A DNA stretch of 64,000 nt from Candidatus Finniella inopinata (GTDB lineage: Bacteria > Pseudomonadota > Alphaproteobacteria > Paracaedibacterales > CAIULA01). The translations under genes and the position numbers were made by a program. The stretch lies in NCBI RefSeq assembly GCF_004210305.1, contig NZ_SCFB01000002.1, positions 110,738 through 174,737 on the forward strand, in the 5' to 3' direction. Shown piece after piece: positions 11,037-20,121 of the stretch; the first letter of the stretch is position 1, and the number at the start of each line of letters is the position of its first letter. A model generated the notes under the pieces. The model made no database searches. It saw only the letters and a list, made by a program, of their open reading frames with translations, and was not told where the DNA came from.

Positions 11037-11873
11037 ATGAAAATAAGTCAACTTTTAGTGGGTCTGTGCCTTTTATCGACATCCTGCGTGGCCCGCATGT
11101 CACAGGAAGATATCCAAAAAGAGGTCGATGGTTTTAAAATCATACAAACACGAGTTCAACAAACCCTGCAACCGATACAAGATGAAATCAATGCTGTTAA
11201 AACGAATCTGAGGCCTGCTTTTGAAACAGAAGCCGCTCCTATCAAGGCTCAGATGGGGGCTGTTGATGAAGAAATCAGAGCTTTAGAGAAACAATGTGAT
11301 GGGTTAGACCAAAAATTACGTGCAGAGTCAGCCGAACTTGAACAGCAGAAACAAGATGAAATACAAAAAACCATCTCTCCTTTACAAGAGGCGTTAGATA
11401 AAAGCAGAGAGCCCATTATGGCCAGAGTTCAAGCACTTGAGGCAGAAGAACGAAAAATTTATAATGATTATTATAAACTAAAAGCAGATCCAAAGTGGGG
11501 CAAATGGTGTGGTGGCATGGAAAGCTTGGACGTTGCTTGGAAAGCTGCAATCCCAAGAGAAGAGATTAAAAAACTTTATAAATCAGTAGAAAACGATTTA
11601 CCCCAACGCATAGAAGCAGCCGAAAGAGCGATTGGACTTAAGTATCGAGAAGAATATTTAAAAAGAGAGGAAGCGTGTAATAGGGCAAGAGAAAAGGTTT
11701 ATGCCGTCATAAGAGAAAAGGAAACGCATCGTGATGAGCTTCGTAAGCAAACTTACGCCATTGATCAACGTCACAGAGCAGCTATTAACGAAGAAGCTAT
11801 ACCTGACCTTGCCATTGTCAGCCGCCTAGCAAGAGAGGTGGAATTTAGAATGGTGTCAGGACTACCCGTTTAG
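11037..11873 (+). CDS. Exported coiled-coil protein, function unknown
   Basis: A 278-residue protein with an N-terminal signal sequence (MKISQLLVGLCLLSTSC). The cysteine could be a lipidation site, but S-T-S-C is an imperfect lipobox, so signal peptidase I cleavage is also possible. The rest is highly charged and helical, rich in Glu, Lys, Gln and Arg with heptad-like spacing, and should form coiled coils. The compact region WGKWCGGMESLDVAWKAA near residues 155-172 has a Trp/Cys cluster. No known family is recognised. AT-rich DNA precedes it and a terminator hairpin follows 28 bases after the stop, so it is probably monocistronic. Confidence 0.75.
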   Translation: MKISQLLVGLCLLSTSCVARMSQEDIQKEVDGFKIIQTRVQQTLQPIQDEINAVKTNLRPAFETEAAPIKAQMGAVDEEIRALEKQCDGLDQKLRAESAELEQQKQDEIQKTISPLQEALDKSREPIMARVQALEAEERKIYNDYYKLKADPKWGKWCGGMESLDVAWKAAIPREEIKKLYKSVENDLPQRIEAAERAIGLKYREEYLKREEACNRAREKVYAVIREKETHRDELRKQTYAIDQRHRAAINEEAIPDLAIVSRLAREVEFRMVSGLPV

Positions 11874-11900
11874 CTGTACAACGAGGGCCCAAATTATAAA

Positions 11901-11930
11901 AAAAGAGGGACTAAAAAGTCCCTTTTCATT
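11901..11930. terminator. Bidirectional intrinsic terminator
   Basis: A 7-bp stem AGGGACT/AGTCCCT (11906-11912 with 11917-11923) has an AAAA loop. T-rich DNA follows on the plus strand and A-rich DNA precedes it, so it can end both the coiled-coil gene (plus) and the RRM gene (minus). Confidence 0.8.
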
Positions 11931-11949
11931 TTTTCTGTTGATCCAGAAA

Positions 11950-12357
11950 CTAGCGAGAGTAGCCGCCACGTGGGCGATCGTAACCGCCACCACCACCGCC
12001 GCCACGATATCCGCCGCCGTTACCGCCACCGCCATCACGACGAGGGCCGAAATCACGGCCACCGCCACCGCCGCCACCGAAGTCCCGGTTGTTACTGTAT
12101 TCACGGGGTTCTTGTGGTTTCGCTTCGGCAACGCTGATCATGCGGCCTTGGCTTTCTTTACCATTCAAGTCTTTAATAGCTAACTTTGCTTCTTCATCCG
12201 TTGTCATTTCAACAAATCCGAAACCCTTGCTGCGGCCAGAACGACGATCCGTAATAATTTTAGCTGAGACTACGGACCCTACTTCAGCAAAGACCTTTTC
12301 AAGATCACTATCATTCATTGAAAACGATAGATTGCTGACGTATAATTTTTTATTCAT
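11950..12357 (-). CDS. Glycine-rich RRM RNA-binding protein
   Basis: A 135-residue single-RRM protein. RNP2 is LYVSNL (residues 5-10) and RNP1 is KGFGFVEM (about 44-51). After the RRM (to about residue 82) comes a low-complexity tail of Gly, Arg, Asp and Tyr (GGGGGGRD, RGGGGGGGYDRPRGGY). The design matches bacterial and plant cold-inducible glycine-rich RNA-binding proteins, which act as RNA chaperones. The upstream region (12361-12430) is a plausible long 5' leader, usual for cold-regulated genes, but no cold-box was identified. Confidence 0.93.
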   Translation of the reverse strand: MNKKLYVSNLSFSMNDSDLEKVFAEVGSVVSAKIITDRRSGRSKGFGFVEMTTDEEAKLAIKDLNGKESQGRMISVAEAKPQEPREYSNNRDFGGGGGGGRDFGPRRDGGGGNGGGYRGGGGGGGYDRPRGGYSR

Positions 12358-12538
12358 GTGAACTCCTTAGATATTTTCTTGCCGCGGACAACTGAAGATT
12401 CCTATAAACTTTCAATTACAACGGACGACTGACACCTCTAATTATAAGGCCGGAATCCCTTAAAAAATAGTAAAAAAAAATAAAAATAACAAAAAACTAT
12501 AAAGATATTTTTAGATAACATTAAGATAATATACACAC

Positions 12539-13459
12539 ATGAACCATTCTTCTTCAAAAAGCGAACTGATCGGTCACGAAAAAGCCTTTCAAAGTTTACT
12601 AAATCTGTACCAACAACAGACTTTAAGCCCCTGTTGGCTGCTGAATGGGCAACAAGGTATAGGTAAGGCCACCTTTGCTTTAGCCTTTGCACGCCATGTA
12701 TTGGCGAAGAATACTGTTAACCCTGATGGTTTAAGCCCTGATCTGGTCCAACGTCAAATTCAGGCAGGCTCGTACCCTAACCTTTTAATCATCCAAAAAC
12801 CTATTACCGACGGCGAAGAAGCTGGGGAAATTCCGCTGTCTGAAGCCAAAAGAGTTCTAAACTTTCTGGCCCATTCGGCCATAATTCCCGGTTGGCGTGT
12901 CGTTATTGTGGATGCGGCCAATGAATTGAATCGATCAGCTTCCAATTGTTTGTTGAAAATCGTGGAAGAACCGCCGCCGAAAACGGTTATTTTATTGGTT
13001 TGTCACGCGTGGGGGCAGGTTTTGCCCACGTTGCGATCACGCTGCCAGCGTCTCGATTTTTCACCACTAACCACAGATGACGTGAAAGATTTGTCGATTG
13101 ATAATGATTTGTTCGCCGTTTGCCAGGGCAGCCTTGGGTATTACCAACAGCTGGTAAACGCAGGCGGCGTGGAGTTTTTAAGAACAGTCACCACGATAAT
13201 CCAAGCCGCGCGACAAGGCCAATGGATTCAGTTGCAAAAATTCTGTCAAGACACAGGCAAACTGCCCAATCGTTTTGAATGCTTATTGTGGCTTTTACCG
13301 AATTTAATTTATCAAAAAACCATTGAAACGAAATCCCCCGACTGGCTGACCGTCGCCCAAAAATTAAACGCTTTCCTGGAACAGGCTAAAACAAGCCACT
13401 TGGATAAAACCCAGTTTCTGGTAAATTGCTTTTTATTGATTGAGAATCCGAACTGTTGA
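12539..13459 (+). CDS. holB: DNA polymerase III delta' subunit
   Basis: Delta' is part of the clamp-loader complex that places the beta sliding clamp on DNA. The 306-residue protein has the AAA+ fold: ELIGHEKAFQSL, a Walker A-like NGQQGIGKATFA, and NRSASNCLLKIVEEPP followed by LPTLRSRCQRL, the SRC motif of clamp-loader subunits. In alphaproteobacteria holB commonly sits between tmk and metG. Here metG is about 1 kb downstream, separated by an acetyltransferase gene and a repeat element, both probably later arrivals. Confidence 0.93.
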   Translation: MNHSSSKSELIGHEKAFQSLLNLYQQQTLSPCWLLNGQQGIGKATFALAFARHVLAKNTVNPDGLSPDLVQRQIQAGSYPNLLIIQKPITDGEEAGEIPLSEAKRVLNFLAHSAIIPGWRVVIVDAANELNRSASNCLLKIVEEPPPKTVILLVCHAWGQVLPTLRSRCQRLDFSPLTTDDVKDLSIDNDLFAVCQGSLGYYQQLVNAGGVEFLRTVTTIIQAARQGQWIQLQKFCQDTGKLPNRFECLLWLLPNLIYQKTIETKSPDWLTVAQKLNAFLEQAKTSHLDKTQFLVNCFLLIENPNC

Positions 13460-13473
13460 TTTGGGAATGATAT

Positions 13474-14076
13474 ATGATTGAAAGCCCTATCCTTTTAGAT
13501 CTGCCGGTGCCGTTTTATACATCTCGGCTGATGATCCGCCCCATGATGCCAGGCGACGGCCCTGCCGTATGGGCAGCCGTTGAAGAATCAAGACCCCAAA
13601 TCAGAAAGTGGTTGCCGTGGGTTGATGATGTAAAATGTTGGCAAGATTCTGAAAAATCAGCCCGGCAGTTTTATGCGAATTTTATTTTGAGAAGAGATTT
13701 CAATTTTTGCATATTTAAGGGGGACGTGTACGTTGGAGGATGTGGATTGCGCAACGTTAACTGGGACGTTCCTTCGGCCACTGTAGCGTACTGGTGCCGA
13801 GAAAGCCTTCAAGGCCAAGGATATGTTACCGAAGCTGTTGGTGCTCTGACCCTATACGCCTTTAAAGAAATGGGATTCAAGCGGTTAGTCATTCGTTGTG
13901 AACTAGAAAACACGAAAAGCGCGGCCGTTGCGAATCGTCTGGGATTTGATCTGGAAATGACAGCTAAGGGAATCATGGCGCACCCCCGTACCGAGGAACT
14001 TTTGACGATATGCAGTTTCGTGCGATTTGATTCTTCTGGCTTGGAAAATTCCTACTCTTATAAGCTTGGATCTTAA
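13474..14076 (+). CDS. GNAT acetyltransferase, RimJ/RimL type
   Basis: A 200-residue GNAT enzyme of the Acetyltransf_3 (RimJ/RimL-like) group. It starts LPVPFYTSRLMIRPMMPGD, with a middle strand YVGGCGLRNVNWDVPSATVAYW. The acetyl-CoA loop ESLQGQGYVTEAV is followed by the GFKRLVIRCELENTKSAAVANRLGF block. These enzymes acetylate N-termini of ribosomal proteins or small molecules; the substrate here cannot be told. It lies 14 bases after holB and just before the 352-bp repeat, in a place where holB and metG are often neighbours. Confidence 0.87.
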   Translation: MIESPILLDLPVPFYTSRLMIRPMMPGDGPAVWAAVEESRPQIRKWLPWVDDVKCWQDSEKSARQFYANFILRRDFNFCIFKGDVYVGGCGLRNVNWDVPSATVAYWCRESLQGQGYVTEAVGALTLYAFKEMGFKRLVIRCELENTKSAAVANRLGFDLEMTAKGIMAHPRTEELLTICSFVRFDSSGLENSYSYKLGS

Positions 14077-14083
14077 TACTGTG

Positions 14084-14435
14084 TGCAAGTTTTTAAACCA
14101 ATTTTTCTCCTGGAACTTAGGCCAATCTTTAGACACAATGCGCCCTTGGGGACCCTCCTACGACCCAAGCCAAAGAGCCCTCCCCGCCTCCATGCACAAC
14201 ACGACTCTCCCTGTGCCTCCCTATCTTTCGATCTTGAAGCATGTCTTCTCGCAGGCTTCCAAACCTGTGAGAATTCGGCTAAAGTCTCAAAACCGGTTCC
14301 AAGACTCTACCCCAGGCAATTCTCTTACTTTCAAAAAGAAAAAGAAGGATTTTATATATCCCCTCGCGCACCCAGCAGACCCGAGTGTAACTAACCACCA
14401 CAATCAGAATACGATGGGAATGGTTAACAAGTTAT
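14084..14435. repeat. 352-bp dispersed repeat, copy 1
   Basis: This segment matches 26989-27340 over its whole length with roughly 20 substitutions and no length difference. Both copies have the same orientation. Several frames are open through it, but the differences between copies are not biased to third positions in the frame checked, so it does not look protein-coding. It contains a potential stem GAGAATT/AATTCTC (14269-14275 with 14318-14324) enclosing AGTCT/AGACT, so it may form a structured RNA. The 8-mer ACTGTGTG occurs at 14078-14085 and 14457-14464, bracketing this copy. It lies in the leader of metG. No terminal inverted repeats were found. Confidence 0.9.
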
Positions 14436-14487
14436 GAGCGAAAAAGAAATTCGCACACTGTGTGTTTTAAACTAGGAAAAAAACTCT

Positions 14488-15990
14488 ATGGCCCAACCTT
14501 TCTACATCACCACTCCCATCTATTACGTCAATGACATCCCGCACATTGGCCACGCTTACACAACCCTAGCGTGTGACACATTGGCTCGTTACAAACGTCT
14601 GGCAGGCGATGACGTCTATTTCTTGACGGGCACAGACGAGCATGGGCAAAAGGTTGAAAAGGCTGCGGAACAAAAGGGGTTGGCACCTCAGGATTTTGTC
14701 GATCAAGTGTCTCAGTCCTTTCGAGATTTAATCCCTGCCATCAATGCGACACCTGACGATTTCATACGCACCACAGAAATCCGCCACAAACAGGCAGTTC
14801 AGCATTTGTGGGATGAATTGGTCAAGCAGGGTGCCATCTATTTGGGCGAATATTCGGGTTGGTATGCTGTTCGGGACGAGGCGTTTTATGGTGAAGGTGA
14901 ATTGGTAAATGGCAAAGCTCCCACGGGCGCTGATGTGGAATGGGTGACCGAGTCCAGCTATTTTTTCCGCCTGTCAGCTTTTCAAGACCGGTTGTTAGAA
15001 TTGTATCATCAGAACCCCGGTTTTATTGCACCCCAAAGTCGCCGCAATGAAGTGATGCGCTTTGTGGAGGGTGGTTTGCATGATCTGTCCATTTCCCGCA
15101 CCAGCTTCAAGTGGGGGGTGACCGTGCCCAATGACCCAAAGCACGTCGTCTATGTGTGGTTAGATGCATTGACGAATTATATCACGGCCCTGGAATACCC
15201 TGACCAAGGCGGTAATTTTGGGAAGTATTGGCCCCATGCCATTCATGTGGTAGGCAAAGATATCCTGCGATTCCACGCCGTCTACTGGCCAGCATTCTTA
15301 ATGGCGGCTAACTTGCCTTTGCCGAAGCAGATTTTTGCTCACGGTTGGTGGACGAACGAGGGGGAAAAGATTTCCAAATCCCTTGGCAATACTATTGACC
15401 CCATTGAACTGGTCCAAACCTTTGGTGCCGATGCTGTGCGGTATTTTTTGTTGAGGGAAGTATCCTTTGGCCAAGATGGTGATTTTTCCCGCCAACAATT
15501 GATCAATCGATATAACAGTGACTTAGCCAATGCCTATGGCAATTTGGTTCAACGCGTGTTGTCGTTTATTCATAAAAGCTGTGATGGGGTCGTTCCCAAG
15601 CCTCAGGATTTGCAAGAATCTGATCAAGATTTATTAAACGCCTGCATGATTACCACGCAACTTGAAACTGATATGGAGGCCTTAGCGTTCCATAAGTATG
15701 CCGACCATGCTTGGCAAATCATTGCCCACGCGAACCGATATATGGACGAGCAAAAGCCGTGGGGACTTAAGACAACAGACGTTCCCCGCATGCACACCAT
15801 TTTATATGCTTTGGCCGACACCATTCGCCAGATTGCCCTTTTAACACAACCGTTACTACCTGTGGCCAGTGCAGCGATTTTGGATCAGTTGGCGATCCCC
15901 CTTGATCAACGAAAGTTGGTGGGCAATCCCCTTAAACCAGGAACCCCGTTACCAGAACCCAAGGGTGTGTTCCCAAGATATGTGCCCTAG
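14488..15990 (+). CDS. metG: Methionyl-tRNA synthetase
   Basis: Class I synthetase charging tRNA-Met. The HIGH motif is HIGH in NDIPHIGHAYT, the KMSKS loop is GEKISKSLGN, and WLDALTNYI and the helical anticodon-binding domain (NRYMDEQKPWGLK) are present. At 500 residues it is the short form without a C-terminal tRNA-binding EMAP-like domain. The ATG follows AGGAAAAAAAC. The 97 bases of upstream leader directly follow or overlap the 352-bp repeat. The trmL start lies 3 bases after its stop, so the two tRNA genes form an operon. Confidence 0.97.
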   Translation: MAQPFYITTPIYYVNDIPHIGHAYTTLACDTLARYKRLAGDDVYFLTGTDEHGQKVEKAAEQKGLAPQDFVDQVSQSFRDLIPAINATPDDFIRTTEIRHKQAVQHLWDELVKQGAIYLGEYSGWYAVRDEAFYGEGELVNGKAPTGADVEWVTESSYFFRLSAFQDRLLELYHQNPGFIAPQSRRNEVMRFVEGGLHDLSISRTSFKWGVTVPNDPKHVVYVWLDALTNYITALEYPDQGGNFGKYWPHAIHVVGKDILRFHAVYWPAFLMAANLPLPKQIFAHGWWTNEGEKISKSLGNTIDPIELVQTFGADAVRYFLLREVSFGQDGDFSRQQLINRYNSDLANAYGNLVQRVLSFIHKSCDGVVPKPQDLQESDQDLLNACMITTQLETDMEALAFHKYADHAWQIIAHANRYMDEQKPWGLKTTDVPRMHTILYALADTIRQIALLTQPLLPVASAAILDQLAIPLDQRKLVGNPLKPGTPLPEPKGVFPRYVP

Positions 15991-15992
15991 CG

Positions 15993-16442
15993 ATGCTGCA
16001 TCTGGCCCTTTATCAACCAGAAATCCCGCAAAATGCTGGAACCCTGATCCGTCTTGCAGCATGTGTTGGCATCAAGCTTGATATCATTGAACCCTGCGGC
16101 TTTATTTTTGATGATGCGCGCCTGAAACGGGCTGGTATGGATTATGGTGAGATAGAAAACATTAAGCGTCATCAAAATTGGAGCGCCTTCTTCTCCTTTT
16201 ACACTTCACATCGTCTTATTTTGTTGGATACCAAAGCTGAGACCAATTATTTGGACTTTACATTTCACTCCGATGACATTTTGCTGGTCGGGCGTGAGAG
16301 CAATGGTGTGCCACCTGATGTTTTCCAAAACACCCGTCACCAAATCAAAATCGCGATGCAGCCCCATAAACGGTCTTTAAATGTCGCTGTGGCAGCGTCG
16401 ATGGTGTTAGGGGAAGCATTAAGGCAAACAAAGGGACATTAA
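15993..16442 (+). CDS. trmL: tRNA (cytidine/uridine-34 2'-O)-methyltransferase
   Basis: TrmL methylates the wobble ribose of tRNA-Leu isoacceptors. The short SPOUT protein (149 residues) starts LALYQPEIPQNAGTLIRLAA. It has the knot motifs LLVGRESNGVPPDV and MQPHKRSLNVAVAASMVLGEALRQ. It lies immediately downstream of metG. A tRNA-Leu(UAA), a likely substrate, is at 54.6 kb. Confidence 0.94.
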   Translation: MLHLALYQPEIPQNAGTLIRLAACVGIKLDIIEPCGFIFDDARLKRAGMDYGEIENIKRHQNWSAFFSFYTSHRLILLDTKAETNYLDFTFHSDDILLVGRESNGVPPDVFQNTRHQIKIAMQPHKRSLNVAVAASMVLGEALRQTKGH

Positions 16443-16823
16443 TATACCCAATTTCAGATCGCTTTCCCGTTTTTTCTGTTTGATTTTTTGGATAATAATA
16501 TGTATGTATCTTGTATTGCAAAAAAATACACACGGTAAAGATAAAAACGCATGTCATGTTATTATGATCAAAATCATTTGATAAGGTGGGCATTTAGGCC
16601 TTCCGTTCAAAAACTAAGAGGCCCTATTGCAAAATTGGGGTTTGTTTTTTTCATAAGAATAATAATAAAGTCTAATAAAAAGAATCACACCTTTTAGCAA
16701 AGTATATTTAGAAGGATATAAGGTTTTTTTATTAACCGATCTTTGAACAACTGTGAACGTTAACCAAGTTTTTCAGGACCTAAGGGTTTTGAGAACTTAC
16801 GAATCGAAAAACAAGGAATTTGT
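16443..16823. other. 381-bp AT-rich non-coding gap before nusB
   Basis: No coding frame, tRNA or strong hairpin is seen. The sequence is AT-rich with many T and A runs and probably contains the nusB promoter. A loose inverted repeat (TAGGCCT with AGAGGCCCTA, about 16594-16625) may be the trmL terminator, but it is imperfect. Confidence 0.4.
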
Positions 16824-17282
16824 ATGTTAAAAGACTCTAAGCCGAGAATTTCCGCACGTCATTCCTCAAGGCTAAAGGGTGTTCAGGCTTTATACCAGCA
16901 TGAGTTAACATCCGATGATATGAACAGTATTGTTGAACAGGTTGTCAGCGCCATTCAAGAGAAGGCAGCAATCGAAAACTTTAAAGGACTCGTCCCAGAT
17001 TTAGAATTCTTTAAAGAGATTGTGTTAGGGACCCATAAAAACAGAGAGGCTGTTGACGAGGAAATAACAGCTAATCTTTCCCAGGGCTGGAGACTAGAGC
17101 GCTTACCTCTCGTGGTTCTTTGTATTTTAAGACAGGCGGTTTACGAGTTGAGATATCAACCTCTTGTACCAGGACCTGTCATTATTAATGAGTACATCGA
17201 GATAACAAAAGATTTTTTTGATGAGGCAGAAACTTCTTTTGTAAATGGCATTTTGGACGCCATTTCCAAAAAATCTCGATAG
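16824..17282 (+). CDS. nusB: Transcription antitermination factor NusB
   Basis: NusB with S10 (NusE) binds boxA RNA in rRNA operons and supports antitermination. The all-helical 152-residue protein has ARHSSRLKGVQALYQHE at its start, WRLERLPLVVLCILRQAVYEL in the middle, and the closing PVIINEYIEITKDF-FVNGILDAI block. Length and motifs are normal. It stands alone on the plus strand, whereas relatives often have it with ribH or thiL. Confidence 0.93.
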   Translation: MLKDSKPRISARHSSRLKGVQALYQHELTSDDMNSIVEQVVSAIQEKAAIENFKGLVPDLEFFKEIVLGTHKNREAVDEEITANLSQGWRLERLPLVVLCILRQAVYELRYQPLVPGPVIINEYIEITKDFFDEAETSFVNGILDAISKKSR

Positions 17283-17451
17283 TGGCGTATCGTTGTTATT
17301 AGAAATTATGTTTCAAAAATTTTACGTCTCTTTTTAAGAACAATTCTTTCAAAAAAAAGATTTAATTTCAAAGAATATGCGTTTTATTAAACTATTTTTA
17401 ACAAATTATCTGTAACTTAGAATTAAGTAACCAAAAATTTAAGGTTGGAAT

Positions 17452-17898
17452 ATGAAAGAAGCTTATTTTGAAGCCGTCGTTATGATTGAAAGATTACACC
17501 GGCTTTTCCTAGAAGTTATTAAGATTGAACTGGATCGTTTAGCAACGCCAGATATCAATAACGTGCAGGCATTAGTGCTGTACAATATTGGCGAAAATCA
17601 ATTAACTGTTGGTGAATTAACAAACCGTGGATATTACTTGGGGTCGAACGTCTCGTATAATTTGCGTAAGATGGTTCAAAACGATTATGTCGTCCAAATC
17701 CCATCCCCTCACGATCGCCGTTCAAGCCATGTTAAGCTGTCTGCCAAAGGGATGACACTTTTCAGTAAGCTGGACAAGGTCCTTGGTGGGCATGCTCAGA
17801 CCCTTCAAGAAAAGGTTGCAAGCACGGGCGATATGACAGCATTTGTGAATACATTGCGGAAACTGGAAGGTTTTTGGTCTAGCTTTTTAACTCGCTAG
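17452..17898 (+). CDS. ldtR: MarR-family regulator LdtR
   Basis: A 148-residue winged-helix protein. The wing and recognition region reads LTVGELTNRGYYLGSNVSYNLRKMVQNDYV followed by SPHDRRSSHVKL. The N-terminus YFEAVVMIERLHRLFLEVIK and the phrase DINNVQALVLYNIG match LdtR of Rhizobiales and Liberibacter, which controls an L,D-transpeptidase and osmotic or motility traits. No transpeptidase gene is nearby. AT-rich DNA of 169 bases upstream probably holds its own promoter. Confidence 0.85.
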   Translation: MKEAYFEAVVMIERLHRLFLEVIKIELDRLATPDINNVQALVLYNIGENQLTVGELTNRGYYLGSNVSYNLRKMVQNDYVVQIPSPHDRRSSHVKLSAKGMTLFSKLDKVLGGHAQTLQEKVASTGDMTAFVNTLRKLEGFWSSFLTR

Positions 17899-17903
17899 AT
17901 TAT

Positions 17904-18653
17904 TTAGTCAGGTTTTTTATCCAGGCTTTTAGAAAGTGCATCGACAACACCGCACAAAGTTTTTAAATCTTGTTGGGTAAGGTCCAGGCGCGTAAACAGG
18001 TTTTGCAAATTTCGCCACATAATAGGCTTTTTTGTGGAAACACGCCAAAAATTTGTTTGGTCTAGGTTTTTCTCCAACAAGTTTAAAAAACCATTCATTT
18101 GGCCTTGTGTTGCCAGGGTTGTCTTGCCCAATTGGATACAGGCTTTTAAAGCTTGTGATGATTGGCTTTGAAACCATTCGTAGGCAATGACAGAGACTGC
18201 CTGAGCCAGATTAAGGGATGAAAAATCCGGATTAACAGGAATTGTGATGGCCTTGTGACAACGTGCCATATAATCGTTTGTAAGGCCTGTTCTTTCAGGT
18301 CCAAAGACAATCCCGAAACGTTCTTCCTGGAATTCAGGCTTTTTAATGAGGTCGACAAAGGTTTTTGGCGTTTCATAGGCTTTAATCATATCACGTTGAT
18401 ATGCCGTGGTGGCGAAAACATAATTCAAATCGGCCACAGCTTCTTCGAAGTTTTCTGTAATGATCACATCGTCTAATATGTCAAAGGCCCCCACAGACAA
18501 GGCTATGGCTTTGGGATCTAGGGGTTGAGCCTGTGGCTTCACAAGCCTAAGCTTGGACAACCCAAAATTCGCCATTACTCGGGCCACAGACCCCAAATTT
18601 TCCGGCAGTTGCGTCTCAACAAGAATGATGATGGGTTTCACACCGACCGCCAA
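17904..18653 (-). CDS. trmJ: tRNA 2'-O-methyltransferase TrmJ-like (SpoU family)
   Basis: TrmJ methylates the ribose at position 32 of tRNAs. The 249-residue SPOUT protein has IILVETQLPENLGSVARVMANFG, FGIVFGPERTGLTNDY and SSLNLAQAVSVIAYEWF, with a helical C-terminal extension. Its start overlaps the 3' end of cysS by 16 bases, so the two are coupled. It converges with ldtR (5-base gap). Confidence 0.92.
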   Translation of the reverse strand: MAVGVKPIIILVETQLPENLGSVARVMANFGLSKLRLVKPQAQPLDPKAIALSVGAFDILDDVIITENFEEAVADLNYVFATTAYQRDMIKAYETPKTFVDLIKKPEFQEERFGIVFGPERTGLTNDYMARCHKAITIPVNPDFSSLNLAQAVSVIAYEWFQSQSSQALKACIQLGKTTLATQGQMNGFLNLLEKNLDQTNFWRVSTKKPIMWRNLQNLFTRLDLTQQDLKTLCGVVDALSKSLDKKPD

Positions 18654-20008
18654 AATGTTTGGCCGTCTTTATCTTCCAGCTGAATCCCTTTTTCTAACAA
18701 CGATTTGCGAATTTCATCGGCCCCAGCGAAATCACGATTCTGACGCGCCTGATGACGTTGATGGATCAAAGACTCAATTTCTTGCGTAGTCAGGCAGGTT
18801 GGTTCCTGCTGAAGCCACTGTTGTGGGTTTTGTTGTAACAACCCCAGTAAATCCGCCGATTTTTTAAACCGTTGAGCAAGCTTGATCTTTTCGACGGAAG
18901 ACTCCGTTTTATAGGCCTCATGCGCCAGCGCGTGTAATTCAACAATCGCCTGGGGTGTATTTAGGTCGTCCTGCAATGCTTTGAAGACATTCTCATCCCC
19001 TTGCTCGGCCTCGTTAAGAATCAAATCAACCGAATTCAAAAGCCCATACCACCGATCAAGGGTCTGCTTTGCCTGGGTTAAAAGGTCGGGGCGCCAATCA
19101 AGGGGTTGTCGGTAATGGGTCGTCAACAAAGCCAGCCGTATCGTCTCGCCCCTATGATTTTTCAAAAGGTCGTGAACGGTGAAAAAATTACCCAAGGATT
19201 TTGACATTTTGCTGCCTGAAACGGTCAAATGTCCATTATGCATCCAGTAGCGCGCCATTTTTTCAGTGCCATGGGCGCAACAGCTTTGAGCCCTTTCATT
19301 TTCATGATGGGGGAAAATTAAATCAATGCCACCCCCGTGGATATCAAATGTTTGCCCCAAATATTCGGCACTCATCGCTGAACATTCAATGTGCCAGCCA
19401 GGGCGGCCCCTGCCCCACGGGCTTTCCCATCCTGGTTGTTCCGCAGTTGAGGGTTTCCACAAAACAAAATCTTGAGGGTTTCGCTTATAGGGGGCAACCT
19501 CGACGCGAGCTCCCGCAAGCAGCTCGTCTTGGTTGCGCCTGGAAAGGTCGCCATAGTCTGAGTATTTTTCAACCAAAAACAGAACGTGCCCCTCGGCCTC
19601 ATAAGCATACCCTTTGTCAATCAAGGTTAAAATCATCTGGGTCATTTGGGGAATGTGGGCTGTGGCACGGGGTTCATGGTCAGGTGATAACGCCCCCAGA
19701 GCATCCATATCTTGGTGATAAGCAGCGGTTGTTTCAGCTGTTAATTGGTGAATCGGAATATCGCGTGCCAAACACGCCGCATTTATTTTGTCATCTACGT
19801 CGGTTATGTTACGAGCATATGTAACTTTTGGATAAAGTTGTTTTAAAAGTCTGAACAAAACATCAAACACAACCACAGGACGCGCATTTCCTAAATGGGC
19901 ACGATCATAAACCGTTGGGCCACAAACATACATGCCAACATGGTTAGTATCGATGGGCTGAAACGGTTCTTTCTGACGAGTAAGGCTGTTATACAAAATA
20001 AGAGACAT
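18638..20008 (-). CDS. cysS: Cysteinyl-tRNA synthetase
   Basis: Class I synthetase for tRNA-Cys. The zinc-site region MYVCGPTVYDRAHLGNAR includes the HIGH-like HLGN. GIDLIFPHHENERAQSCCAHG and the KMSKS loop SGSKMSKSLGNF are intact. The anticodon-binding helices end in QNRDFAGADEIRKSLLEKGIQLED. An in-frame ATG exists at 20041, but AAAGAG lies 9 bases before the ATG at 20008 and relatives start there (SLILYNSLTRQKE), giving 456 residues. It is divergent from rpoZ. Confidence 0.96.
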   Translation of the reverse strand: MSLILYNSLTRQKEPFQPIDTNHVGMYVCGPTVYDRAHLGNARPVVVFDVLFRLLKQLYPKVTYARNITDVDDKINAACLARDIPIHQLTAETTAAYHQDMDALGALSPDHEPRATAHIPQMTQMILTLIDKGYAYEAEGHVLFLVEKYSDYGDLSRRNQDELLAGARVEVAPYKRNPQDFVLWKPSTAEQPGWESPWGRGRPGWHIECSAMSAEYLGQTFDIHGGGIDLIFPHHENERAQSCCAHGTEKMARYWMHNGHLTVSGSKMSKSLGNFFTVHDLLKNHRGETIRLALLTTHYRQPLDWRPDLLTQAKQTLDRWYGLLNSVDLILNEAEQGDENVFKALQDDLNTPQAIVELHALAHEAYKTESSVEKIKLAQRFKKSADLLGLLQQNPQQWLQQEPTCLTTQEIESLIHQRHQARQNRDFAGADEIRKSLLEKGIQLEDKDGQTFWRSV

Positions 20009-20121
20009 GGATATTTTCTCTTTGGTGACGGATCCGTTCATTATGGCAAGTTTAGATTGATTTTTCTATAACGTTCGGGATAAGCTGTTGATGTATCATT
20101 TTTGAAAGGCGAAGTTCTGCT

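Noticed and set aside
14027-14437. Open frames through repeat copy 1 as protein genes
   Set aside because: Several frames are open at once and the differences from copy 2 change amino acids freely, so coding selection is not visible.
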